Source: Bog-473 sp963753115 (GTDB lineage Bacteria > Actinomycetota > Acidimicrobiia > Acidimicrobiales > RAAP-2). Taken from it: a stretch of 64,000 nucleotides of DNA. The stretch lies in assembly GCA_963753115.1 (NCBI GenBank), contig CAVWBB010000009.1, forward strand, positions 1 through 64,000, given 5' to 3'. Of the stretch, positions 8,264 through 15,319 are shown one piece after another. Under the pieces are notes generated by a model. The model was not told the DNA's origin. It ran no database searches and saw nothing but the letters and a program-made list of their open reading frames with translations. The position numbers were made by a program, and so were the translations under genes. The first letter of the stretch is position 1. Every line of letters begins with the position of its first letter.

Positions 8264-9310
8264 GTGGTGGCCTTCAGTGGCGGCGCCGACTCTGCGCTGC
8301 TCGCCAAGGTGGCCCACGACACGCTGGGCCGGGACGCCGTCCTGTGCGTGACGGCGATCTCGCCCTCGCTGGCCGGCGCCGAAGAGGCGGACTGCCGCCG
8401 GCTCGCCGACGAATGGGGCCTGCGCTGGGTCGGGGTGCCGACCAGCGAGATGCAGGACGCCGCCTACGTCGCCAACGGCCCCGATCGCTGCGCCCGCTGC
8501 AAGAGCGCGCTCATGGAGGCCGTGGGCCCGCTGGCCGCCGCCGACGGCGCGACGGTGGTGCTCGGGGTGAACGTCAGCGACCTGGGCGACCACCGCCCCG
8601 GACAGGCAGCCGCGGCGGCCGCCGGCGCCGTCTTCCCGCTCGTGGAGGCCGGCTTCACCAAGGACGACATCCGACACTGGTCCCGCGCCCTCGGCCTGCG
8701 CACCTGGGACAAGCCGGCTGCCGCCTGCCTCGCCTCGCGCCTGCCCTACGGCACCCCGGTCACGCTGGGCCGCCTGGCCGCCGTGGAGGCGGCCGAGGCC
8801 GCGCTGCACGCCCTCGGGTTCGGGCAGCTGCGCGTGCGCCACCACGGCGACGCCGCCCGCCTGGAGGTCGAGCCCGCGGCATTGGGCGACGTGGTGGCGC
8901 GCCGCGACGAGGTCGTGGCCGCCGTGCGCGGTGCGGGGTTCCGCTTCGTCGCGCTGGATCTGGAGGGCTTCCGCTCCGGCAGCCTGAACCGTGGCCTGAA
9001 CGAGGGCCTGACCGACGGCCTGACCGACGGCCTGCCGGGGGCCACCGGCGAGCGAGGAGAACGCATGAGCGCGGTCCGCGTCAAGGTGAAGCTGACGTTT
9101 CCCGAGTCCGAGGTCCGGCGCGCCGTGCTCGCCACCTTGGTGCGCCGCTTCGACGTGGACCCCGACATCCGTCGGGCCGACGTCGAGGAGCACCGCGGCT
9201 GGATCGTGTGCGAAATGGACGGTCAGGCGGCCCAGGTGGAGGCTGCGCTCGAGTGGCTCCGCAGCGAGGGCATCACCGTCGACCTGCTGGGGGACGTGCT
9301 CGAGGGCTGA
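8264..9310 (+). CDS. larE: LarE sulfur transferase fused in frame to a NIL domain
   Basis: Residues ~1-250 are LarE, the ATP-dependent sacrificial sulfur transferase that thiolates the nickel-pincer nucleotide precursor. It has the PP-loop AFSGGADSALL, PDRCARCKSAL, and DKPAAACLASRLPYG, whose Cys is the expected sulfur donor. Residues ~268-348 are a NIL domain (VRVKVKLTFPESEVRRAVL to GITVDLLGD). A 12-nt tandem repeat encodes the linker, and an in-frame ATG at 9065 with SD GAGGAGA suggests NIL can also be made alone. The first GTG is so near the PP-loop that the true N-terminus is probably longer: the frame is open back to 8132 and reads SLDDLRDGLRRLGR just upstream, but without a normal start codon. 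A GTG at 8128 would fit if one base were removed. Confidence 0.85.
   Translation: MVAFSGGADSALLAKVAHDTLGRDAVLCVTAISPSLAGAEEADCRRLADEWGLRWVGVPTSEMQDAAYVANGPDRCARCKSALMEAVGPLAAADGATVVLGVNVSDLGDHRPGQAAAAAAGAVFPLVEAGFTKDDIRHWSRALGLRTWDKPAAACLASRLPYGTPVTLGRLAAVEAAEAALHALGFGQLRVRHHGDAARLEVEPAALGDVVARRDEVVAAVRGAGFRFVALDLEGFRSGSLNRGLNEGLTDGLTDGLPGATGERGERMSAVRVKVKLTFPESEVRRAVLATLVRRFDVDPDIRRADVEEHRGWIVCEMDGQAAQVEAALEWLRSEGITVDLLGDVLEG
8981..9040 (+). repeat. 12-nt tandem repeat, five units, in larE linker
   Basis: Five units close to GGCCTGACCGAC (8981, 8993, 9005, 9017, 9029), two of them identical. They encode the LNRGLNEGLTDGLTDGL-type linker at the place where LarE proteins normally end. The 12-nt period keeps frame and removes any stop between LarE and the NIL domain. 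Confidence 0.9.
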
Positions 9311-9334
9311 AGCCCCCGCCCCCCTGGGCGCACC

Positions 9335-9523
9335 TCAGCGGTCCTTGGGGTCCTGGGGTACGTGCCAGCCGGCCGACGAGACTCCACGGGGCTCGTAGAA
9401 CACGCAGCCCTCGGGGCAGGCGAACGGGAGCGGCTCGTTGGCGTCGACCTTGCAGCGCTCCAGGCGCTCGCCCCTCGGAGTGGTCCGCATCACGTAGTGG
9501 CGGCAATCCTCGTTGACGGACAC
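9335..9523 (-). CDS. Small four-cysteine protein, unknown function
   Basis: A 62-residue protein starting with GTG. Four cysteines (C7, C24, C36, C40) in the arrangement Cx16Cx11CxxxC, with CRHYVMRTTPRGERLERC and ACPEGCVFYEPR, suggest a metal-binding or disulfide knuckle. I do not recognise a named family. The order of charged and Cys residues and the codon bias look like a real gene, and it fills the gap between larE (convergent) and the divergent Nudix gene. No function is proposed. Confidence 0.6.
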   Translation of the reverse strand: MSVNEDCRHYVMRTTPRGERLERCKVDANEPLPFACPEGCVFYEPRGVSSAGWHVPQDPKDR

Positions 9524-9568
9524 GCTCCATTCTGGCCCAGGCGGCGGGCCGCGGTAGCGTCAGCGCTC

Positions 9569-10279
9569 GTGGACCCGAGTGATGACCGCGACGTCCCCCT
9601 CAAGACGCTGCTGCGCTGGAGCGAGACCCTCTCGGGCATCGCCCGCACGGGCCTGGGCTTCACCGAGAGCCTCTACGAGAAGGAGCGCTTCGAGGAGATC
9701 CTCAAGGTCGCGGCCGACATCCGCAGCGAGGTGGACGGCGAGAACGAGGACCCCGACTTCGCCGGCGGCCTGGTGCAGGAGTGGATGGACACCGTCGGCA
9801 CGGGCGTGCCGGGCTATGTCACCCCCAAGGTCGCGGTCGGCGCCGCCGTCGGCAACGACAAGGGCGAGCTGCTGCTGATTCAGCGCGCCGACTCGGGCAT
9901 CTGGCTCTACCCGACCGGGTGGTGCGACGTGGGCTACTCGGCCGCCGAGGTCGTGGTGAAGGAGGTGGAGGAGGAGACCGGCATCATCGCCGAGCCCGTG
10001 CGTCTCATCGCCGTCCTCGACGGCCTCCGCCTCGGCTTCACCCGCGTGCCGCTCTACTCGTTGCTCTTCTACTGCCGCGCCGTCGGAGGCGAGCTGGCCC
10101 CGCACCCGCTCGAGACGCGCGACGTCGGCTGGTTCACCCGCGAGACGCTGCCCCAGCCGCTGGTGGGCTCCGAGCGATGGGGCGAGCACGTCTTCGCTGC
10201 CATCAACGGCGAGCGGCGCGACGTGCTCTACGACAGCGTGCGTCAACCGATGTGGCGGGGCGAATCGGCGACGTCGTGA
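9569..10279 (+). CDS. Nudix hydrolase with N-terminal extension
   Basis: A 236-residue protein. The Nudix box is visible as GYSAAEVVVKEVEEETGI (G-x5-E-x7-[K]E-xx-EE-xG), preceded by LLLIQRADSGIWLYPTGWCDVG. About 85 residues precede the hydrolase core, a helical N-terminal part as in Nudix subgroups of the ADP-ribose or NUDIX_4 type. It would hydrolyse a nucleoside diphosphate linked to another group; the substrate is not evident. The GTG start lies 8 nt after a TAGCGT -10 box (9555-9560), suggesting a leaderless mRNA. Its stop overlaps the GTG of the next gene (GTGA). Confidence 0.82.
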   Translation: MDPSDDRDVPLKTLLRWSETLSGIARTGLGFTESLYEKERFEEILKVAADIRSEVDGENEDPDFAGGLVQEWMDTVGTGVPGYVTPKVAVGAAVGNDKGELLLIQRADSGIWLYPTGWCDVGYSAAEVVVKEVEEETGIIAEPVRLIAVLDGLRLGFTRVPLYSLLFYCRAVGGELAPHPLETRDVGWFTRETLPQPLVGSERWGEHVFAAINGERRDVLYDSVRQPMWRGESATS

Positions 10280-10719
10280 TTTCGGTCAGGATCGCCGCGT
10301 CGGTCGACGCCGGACTGGTCGCGGCGGCGACCGCCCTTCTGCCCCAGCTCTCCCGCTCGGCCCCACCGCCCACCGCCGAACAGCTGGCGCGCATTGTGGC
10401 CGACCCGGCCACCACCCTCTTCGTCGCCGAGGACGACGGGAGGATCGTGGGCTCGCTGACGTTGGCCACCTTCGAGATCCTGACGGGCCGGCGCGCCTGG
10501 ATCGAGGACGTGGTGACCGACGGCGCCGTGCGCGGCAAGGGTGTGGCCAGCGCGCTGATCACCGCCGCCGTGGACCACGCCGTGGCGTTCGGCGCCCGCA
10601 CGGTCGATCTGACCTCGCGTCCTGACCGCGGAGGCGCCAACCGGCTCTACGTGAAACTGGGCTTCGAGGCCCGCCAGACGAACGTCTACCGAAAGACGCT
10701 GGGCGCCACCGAGCGCTGA
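10276..10719 (+). CDS. GNAT family N-acetyltransferase
   Basis: A 147-residue single-domain acetyltransferase. The acetyl-CoA site is IEDVVTDGAVRGKGVASALI (motif A, with the RGKG variant of Q/RxxGxG/A), followed by VDLTSRPDRGGANRLYVKLGF, the usual C-terminal strand and helix. Substrate unknown. Its GTG overlaps the Nudix stop, so the pair is translationally coupled. The stop codon lies within a 13-nt tandem repeat. Confidence 0.85.
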   Translation: MISVRIAASVDAGLVAAATALLPQLSRSAPPPTAEQLARIVADPATTLFVAEDDGRIVGSLTLATFEILTGRRAWIEDVVTDGAVRGKGVASALITAAVDHAVAFGARTVDLTSRPDRGGANRLYVKLGFEARQTNVYRKTLGATER

Positions 10720-10747
10720 TGCCGAGCGCTGACGCTGAACGCTGCAC
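10709..10747 (+). repeat. 13-nt tandem repeat spanning the GNAT stop codon
   Basis: CCGAGCGCTGATG (10709-10721) and CCGAGCGCTGACG (10722-10734) are followed by a worn third copy. The first unit contains the last two codons and stop of the GNAT gene, and the second repeats the TGA in another frame. Confidence 0.85.
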
Positions 10748-10754
10748 GCGGTGG

Positions 10755-12035
10755 TCAGCCCATGCCGACGATGGGGGCGGCCAGCGCCAGTCCTCCCGTC
10801 GAGCCATTGAAGACGGCGTCGCCGTAGCTGAAGATGCCGCCGTCGGAGGCCACGAGCCAGTAGCCGCCCCCGCTGCGTGTGCGGAGCATCCCCACGATCG
10901 GCTTGGCGAGGTGGAGGGACCCGGCCGAGCCGTCGAACCCCGCGTCCCCGTAGGTGAAGATGCCACCGTCCGAGGCGACCAGCCAGTAGCCGTGCCCCGA
11001 GGGGCTGGCCGCCATGCCGACGATGGGCTTGTTCAGCGGCTGGCCGCCGCGCGAGCCCAGGAACGTGGCGTCGCCGTAGCTGAAGATGCCGCCGTCGGAG
11101 GCCACGAGCCAGTAGCCGTGCCCGTCGGGGGTCGCCGCCATGCCGACGATGGGCCGGTTGAGGTGGAGGGACCCGGCCGAGCCGAAGAAGCCGGCGTCGC
11201 CGTAGTTGAAGATGCCCCCGTCGGAGGCCACCAGCCAGTAGCCGCCGCCGTCCGACGTGGCCGCCATCCCGACGATGGGTCGGTTGAGATGCAGTCCGCC
11301 GGTCGACCCGTGGAAGGTGGCGTCGCCGTAGCTGAAGATGCCGCCGTCGGAGGCCACCTCCCAGTAACCGCCGCCGCCGGGTGTTGCCGCCATGCCCACC
11401 ATCGGCGCGTTGAGGTGCTGGCCCCCCATGGAGCCGAGGAACGACTGGCAGAACGAGAACACGCCGCCGTCGGTGGCCACCATGCGGTACCCCGGATCGG
11501 ACCCGCAGTTCACCGCGGCGCCGAGCTGCCGGGCCTGGCCCGAGTTCGGGTCGATCATGAGCCCCGACTCGTCGACCGCCTCGAACGCGCTGGCCGGCAC
11601 CTGCTTGAGCTCGTTGACGAGTGCGCTCGGCCAGCTGCCGTCGGCCGTTCCCCCGAAGTACCAGTTCGAACCGTTGTCGGCCAGGATCAGGCCGTACTGC
11701 TGCATGGCGCGCAGCACGACCTGGGCCTGCGGCGAGAAGCCCGAGATGTTGTAGCCGGCCTTCAGCCGGAAGCGCGCCCCCATCGGCGGCAGGTTCGGGT
11801 TGGACGACGACCCCGCCTCGTGGCGGGCCGGCCACAGGTACGACGTGTCCGTCACCGCGGCCGTCATGCGGATGGCGTGGGTGATGGCCCCCGACTGCAC
11901 CTCGTCGTAGCGGAGGAGCCCCGGGAGGATGGGAAGGCCGGCCGCGTCCGCCGACGTCCAGCCGGCCGGTCGCAGGGCGTCGGAGTTGAGGTTCCAGATG
12001 GCGCCCGAGCCCGCGGTCGAGCCCGAGGCGCTAGT
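10755..12035 (-). CDS. Secreted repeat protein, C-terminal part (separated by frameshift)
   Basis: This is the downstream part of one gene that begins at 12513. From ~12035 the frame reads on as SASGSTAGSGAIWNLNSD, a ~150-residue region with YFGGTADGSWPSALVNEL, and then six near-identical 42-residue units of the type GYWLVASDGGIFSYGDA. Such units are frequent in secreted proteins of Acidimicrobiia-like Actinobacteria and may fold as a beta-propeller or solenoid; that is inference. There is no natural start in this frame near the junction, so the part depends on a corrected or programmed +1 frame change at ~12030-12042. Confidence 0.7.
   Translation of the reverse strand, partial: TSASGSTAGSGAIWNLNSDALRPAGWTSADAAGLPILPGLLRYDEVQSGAITHAIRMTAAVTDTSYLWPARHEAGSSSNPNLPPMGARFRLKAGYNISGFSPQAQVVLRAMQQYGLILADNGSNWYFGGTADGSWPSALVNELKQVPASAFEAVDESGLMIDPNSGQARQLGAAVNCGSDPGYRMVATDGGVFSFCQSFLGSMGGQHLNAPMVGMAATPGGGGYWEVASDGGIFSYGDATFHGSTGGLHLNRPIVGMAATSDGGGYWLVASDGGIFNYGDAGFFGSAGSLHLNRPIVGMAATPDGHGYWLVASDGGIFSYGDATFLGSRGGQPLNKPIVGMAASPSGHGYWLVASDGGIFTYGDAGFDGSAGSLHLAKPIVGMLRTRSGGGYWLVASDGGIFSYGDAVFNGSTGGLALAAPIVGMG
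10758..11492 (-). repeat. Six coding repeats of about 126 bp (42 residues)
   Basis: Six tandem units (41, 42, 42, 42, 42 and 36 residues). Each follows G-Y-W-L-V-A-S-D-G-G-I-F-S/T/N-Y-G-D-A-x-F-x-G-S-x-G, then L-x-L-N-x-P-I-V-G-M-A. The first unit is the most divergent and contains a Cys in place of GDA. The last is cut at GM by the stop codon. DNA identity between units is high, suggesting recent expansion or conversion. Confidence 0.95.
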
Positions 12036-12513
12036 ACCGCGCGTCCCACAGTTCGTAGAGGGTGCACGTGGAGGGGTTGACCATGATGGCGTGGCGATCG
12101 CCGGTGGAGGCCTGGCCGCCCTCAATCGGCGTGCTGGCGCTGAACGGGTACGGCCCCGGATCGCTCTCGTCGGCGTACTGGAACGTGACGGGCACTTGCG
12201 GCTGTGACGGCGACACCACGGTGTAGGGGATGCCGTAGGGCGTCGACGGGTCACCCGACGGCCCGAAGTCCGGATGGAGGTTGGTGGTGCCGGCGTCCAT
12301 GCTGGCCATCCAGGCCGCGCTGTCCGGGTTGACCGGCAGTCCCGCGATCGGCGTGTTCCAGACGTTGTCCGCCGGGAACATGGGGCAGGCGGGCGCGCCC
12401 GGCACGGGGGTGCCGGCCGAGGCGGTGGTGGGCGCGCCACCCACCGACAGGCCGAGCCAGAGCAGTCCGACGATCAGGAATGCAATCGGTGCCGCCGTCG
12501 TGCGTCGTCCCAC
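12031..12513 (-). CDS. Secreted repeat protein, N-terminal part (ends at frameshift)
   Basis: A 160-residue reading frame with a signal peptide (GRRTTAAPIAFLIVGLLWLG then a small-residue stretch ending in TASAG). The mature part holds CPMFPADNVWNTPIAGLPV, HPDFGPSG and GDRHAIMVNPSTCTLYELWDA, and then a TAG at 12031-12033. The sense of the sequence continues in the +1 frame, which leads to the repeat domain; the whole would be about 585 residues. A single extra base (TAC T AGC) would explain the break, by mutation or consensus error. Confidence 0.75.
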   Translation of the reverse strand: MGRRTTAAPIAFLIVGLLWLGLSVGGAPTTASAGTPVPGAPACPMFPADNVWNTPIAGLPVNPDSAAWMASMDAGTTNLHPDFGPSGDPSTPYGIPYTVVSPSQPQVPVTFQYADESDPGPYPFSASTPIEGGQASTGDRHAIMVNPSTCTLYELWDARY

Positions 12514-12577
12514 AGGCGCCCCCTCCCGTCACGACCGTATCCGAGCCGGGGCGTGGTCCTCGACGGCGCCGGGCGTC

Positions 12578-13291
12578 CTACCCGAGCGCGGTCGAGACGG
12601 CCGACGCAGGCAGCGGAAAGGCTGCGGGGAGGAGCCGCATGAGCCGGGGAAAGACAGCGGTGAACCGGCCTTCTCCCCAGGGCACGTCGGGCTCGTTGGC
12701 GAACGCCTGGCTCAGCACGCCGGCGATGAGGGTGGAGACGAGGAAGACCGCGTTCTCGTTGGTCGCCTCCGGCCCGAGCTGCCCGGCGGCGACGGCGTCG
12801 GCCAGGGCGTGGCGCTGCAACTCCACCATCTCGATGCTCACGGCGAACGCCTCTGCGGACGGCTGGAAGCTCGGGACGGGCCGCCAGAACAAGAGCTCGG
12901 CCACGGCCCGGTTGGCCAGCGCCCAGCGGCCAGTGGCCTCGAGCCCGGCGATGAGCGCGTCGAGCCCCGGCTGGGCCCCGGCCATGCTCCGCCGCATCTC
13001 GGACAGGTTGTCCAGCTGGCCCTGCAGGAAGAGCGCGTCGTAGACCGCCATGAGGGAGGGGAAGTACTTGTAGAGGGAGGGGGGCTGGACTCCGAGCCGA
13101 CGGGCCACCTCGGCCAGGCTCAGGCCGTTCACGCCCTCCTCGGTCATGACCTGGCGGGCGATGGCGAGGATCTCGGAGATCGTCTCCTGGCGGCGCTTGG
13201 CCCGCCGATCCGGGCGCCGTGTCGCCGTCTCGGCCGCGTCACCGACCTCGCCCACCTCGTTCGCGTCATCCACCTCGCCCTCGTCCTTCAT
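12578..13291 (-). CDS. TetR-family transcriptional regulator
   Basis: A 237-residue regulator. The first ~30 residues are acidic and variable; residues ~35-85 form the TetR helix-turn-helix (EILAIARQVMTEEGVNGLSL and VARRLGVQPPSLYKYF). The remainder is an all-helical ligand and dimer domain. The gene is divergent from the SRPBCC-cupin-MBL operon, with 87 bp between them holding AT-rich repeats. A TATACT -10 box (13304-13299, minus strand) lies 7 nt before the ATG, indicating a leaderless mRNA. Autoregulation and control of the divergent operon are likely. Ligand unknown. Confidence 0.88.
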   Translation of the reverse strand: MKDEGEVDDANEVGEVGDAAETATRRPDRRAKRRQETISEILAIARQVMTEEGVNGLSLAEVARRLGVQPPSLYKYFPSLMAVYDALFLQGQLDNLSEMRRSMAGAQPGLDALIAGLEATGRWALANRAVAELLFWRPVPSFQPSAEAFAVSIEMVELQRHALADAVAAGQLGPEATNENAVFLVSTLIAGVLSQAFANEPDVPWGEGRFTAVFPRLMRLLPAAFPLPASAVSTALG

Positions 13292-13298
13292 GTAGTTG

Positions 13299-13354
13299 AG
13301 TATATAACTCTTTCATGTCTTGACAGCAATAGCTAATGACCATAACCTTAGCTA
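13299..13354. promoter_or_regulatory. Divergent promoter region with TAGCTA inverted repeats
   Basis: For the plus operon: TTGACA (13320-13325), 17 nt, TAACCT (13343-13348). TAGCTAA (13330-13336) and TTAGCTA (13348-13354) form an inverted repeat that covers the spacer and the start point, a good TetR operator position. For the minus TetR gene, TATACT lies inside the near-palindrome GAGTATATAACTC (13298-13310). The region is strikingly AT-rich for this genome. Confidence 0.65.
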
Positions 13355-13378
13355 CGTAAACGCTGAAGGGAGAGCGAC

Positions 13379-13882
13379 GTGCCGAAGAACCAGCGGTGGT
13401 GGCTGACGACAGACAGCCAGGAGATCCTCGTCCGTGCCACGCCCGAGGCGGTCTACGACATGGTCGCCGACCTGCCCCGCATGGGGGAGTGGAGCCCCGA
13501 GTGCCAGGCCGTCGAGTGGGAGGGCGGCGCGACCGGGCCAGCCGAGGGGGCGCGGTTCGTGGGGCACAACCGTGGCGGGCCGGCCAATCTCATGCGCTGG
13601 TCCCGGCACGGACGCGTCCTGTCGGCGCAGCGCGGACGCGAGTTCTGCTTCATCACCGAGGAGGGTGGCCGCGAGTCGACGAGGTGGCACTACTCCTTCG
13701 AGGCGTCGGACGGCGGGACGCGCGTCACCGAGACCTACGACATCACGTGGCTCCCGACCTGGGCGCGCATCGTCGACGTGCCGACCAACCGACACCGGGA
13801 GCTGCTCGAGGGCATGCGGCACACGCTCGAGCAGCTGAAGCAGGCGGCCGAAGGTGCCGGGAACGAAGTGGGCCTCCGGTGA
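13379..13882 (+). CDS. SRPBCC-family (START-like) protein
   Basis: A 167-residue protein with the helix-grip pattern of polyketide cyclase/dehydrase and lipid-transport proteins: ILVRATPEAVYDMVADLPRM, EWSPECQAVEW, RWHYSFEASDGGTRVTETYD and a long C-terminal helix. Such proteins bind hydrophobic ligands in a cavity; some are enzymes. It is the first gene of a three-gene operon under the TetR-regulated promoter. The GTG start has SD AAGGGAG about 6 nt upstream. The ligand cannot be told. Confidence 0.82.
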   Translation: MPKNQRWWLTTDSQEILVRATPEAVYDMVADLPRMGEWSPECQAVEWEGGATGPAEGARFVGHNRGGPANLMRWSRHGRVLSAQRGREFCFITEEGGRESTRWHYSFEASDGGTRVTETYDITWLPTWARIVDVPTNRHRELLEGMRHTLEQLKQAAEGAGNEVGLR

Positions 13883-14415
13883 CGCTGGACCTGCAGCCGG
13901 CGGCGTATCTGCGGCACGCCTCGGAGGGCGAGGCGCTCTGGTTCTCCGATGCGCTCCTCTCCTACGTGGCGACGGGCGCCGAGACCGGCGGCGTCCTCAC
14001 CGTCGCCGAGGCGCGCGCCCCGCGCGGCGCCGGGTCACCGCGGCACCGGCATCTCCACGAGGACGAGGCCTGGTTCGTCCTGGACGGGGAGCTGAGGTTC
14101 TGGCTCGGCGACGAGGAGCGGCTGGCCGGGGCGGGCACGTTCGTCTTCGGGCCCCGGGGCATCGACCACCGCTTCTGCGTCGAGTCCGAGGAGGCACGCT
14201 TCCTGCTCCTCCTCACGCCGGCCGGCTTCGAGGATTTCACCCGGGCCTGCGGCTGGCCGGCCACGACGCGCACGCTGCCGCCGGCCGACCTTCCACCGAA
14301 GGACGTCGCCGCTCTCATGGCAGCGGCGCAGCGCCATGGGCTCGAGATCGTCCCGGACCTGCAGGAATCGTCAACCACCACCACCAACACCACCACGCAA
14401 GGAGACATGTCGTGA
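13879..14415 (+). CDS. Cupin-domain protein
   Basis: A 178-residue protein with one cupin barrel. The first metal motif is HRHLHEDEAWFVLDGELRFW, the second is PRGIDHRFCVES. After the cupin a ~60-residue helical tail leads into a Thr-rich end (STTTTNTTTQ). Metal-bound cupins may be dioxygenases, isomerases or regulators. The GTG overlaps the SRPBCC stop (GTGA) and its own stop overlaps the MBL start (GTGA), so all three proteins are translationally coupled. Confidence 0.85.
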   Translation: MTLDLQPAAYLRHASEGEALWFSDALLSYVATGAETGGVLTVAEARAPRGAGSPRHRHLHEDEAWFVLDGELRFWLGDEERLAGAGTFVFGPRGIDHRFCVESEEARFLLLLTPAGFEDFTRACGWPATTRTLPPADLPPKDVAALMAAAQRHGLEIVPDLQESSTTTTNTTTQGDMS

Positions 14416-15209
14416 TCACCACCTACAAGGCAGCCCCCGACATCGACGTGCTGACGTCGAGCTTCGCCGTGCCGGGGCTCGGGCTCATCCCGATCAACGC
14501 CTTCGTCCTGCACGCCGCCGAGCCGGTCCTGGTCGACACCGGCACCATGGTGGAGAGCGCAGAGTTCATGACCGCGCTGCGCTCCGTCATCGATCCGGCC
14601 GAACTGCGCTACATCTGGCTGACCCACACGGACTTCGACCACATCGGGGCACTGTCGACGCTGCTCGAGGAGAACCCGCGCCTCACAGTGATCACGTCCT
14701 TCCTGGGCGTGGGCATCATGGGCCTGTTCGCCCCGCTGCCGATGGATCGCGTGCACCTGCTCAACCCGGGCCAGTCGCTCGCTGTCGGTGATCGCACGCT
14801 GACGGCGGTGAAGCCCCCCACGTTCGACAACCCCATCACCACGGGGTTCTACGACGACCGTTCGCGCGCGCTGTTCAGCTCCGACTGCTTCGGGGCCCTC
14901 CTGCAGGAGGTGCCCGAGCGAGCCGAAGAGCTCTCCGAGGAGGCCCTGCGCCAAGGGCAGGTCTTCTGGGCCACCGTCGACTCCCCGTGGTTGCACACCA
15001 CGGACACGGCCGCCTTCGCGCGGCAGCTCGACGCGCTGCGTGCCTTCGATCCTGCGCTTGTCCTCAGCAGCCACCTGCCGGCGGCAGCGGGCTCCTCGCT
15101 GCCCCGGCTGATCGCCTCGCTCGAGGCGGTGCCGGCGGCCGAGCCGTTCGTCGGACCGGACCAGGCGGCCCTCGAACACATGCTGGCGGAGCTCACCGGC
15201 GCGGCCTGA
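14412..15209 (+). CDS. MBL-fold metallohydrolase, diiron-type motif
   Basis: A 265-residue metallo-beta-lactamase-fold protein. The metal motif reads THTDFDHIG: the second His of the usual HxHxDH is Asp, as in the ODP/flavodiiron branch where an acidic residue sits there. Other ligands may be Asp in FSSDCFGA and His in LSSHLPAA. No flavodoxin domain is attached. It could be an oxygen-binding diiron protein or a hydrolase. It is the last gene of the coupled SRPBCC-cupin-MBL operon. Confidence 0.85.
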   Translation: MITTYKAAPDIDVLTSSFAVPGLGLIPINAFVLHAAEPVLVDTGTMVESAEFMTALRSVIDPAELRYIWLTHTDFDHIGALSTLLEENPRLTVITSFLGVGIMGLFAPLPMDRVHLLNPGQSLAVGDRTLTAVKPPTFDNPITTGFYDDRSRALFSSDCFGALLQEVPERAEELSEEALRQGQVFWATVDSPWLHTTDTAAFARQLDALRAFDPALVLSSHLPAAAGSSLPRLIASLEAVPAAEPFVGPDQAALEHMLAELTGAA

Positions 15210-15319
15210 GCCGGCCAGCGGGCCACGGCTCGGCGCGGCAGCGCACGCGGCGTCGATTCCTGCTTCGTGCACGGTCGGTCCGTTAGGGTCGCCTCGAACG
15301 AGCTCGCGGGAGGGGTGCA

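Noticed and set aside
10758..11492. CRISPR-like array
   Set aside because: The periodic units are about 126 bp, in frame and protein coding, with no spacers.
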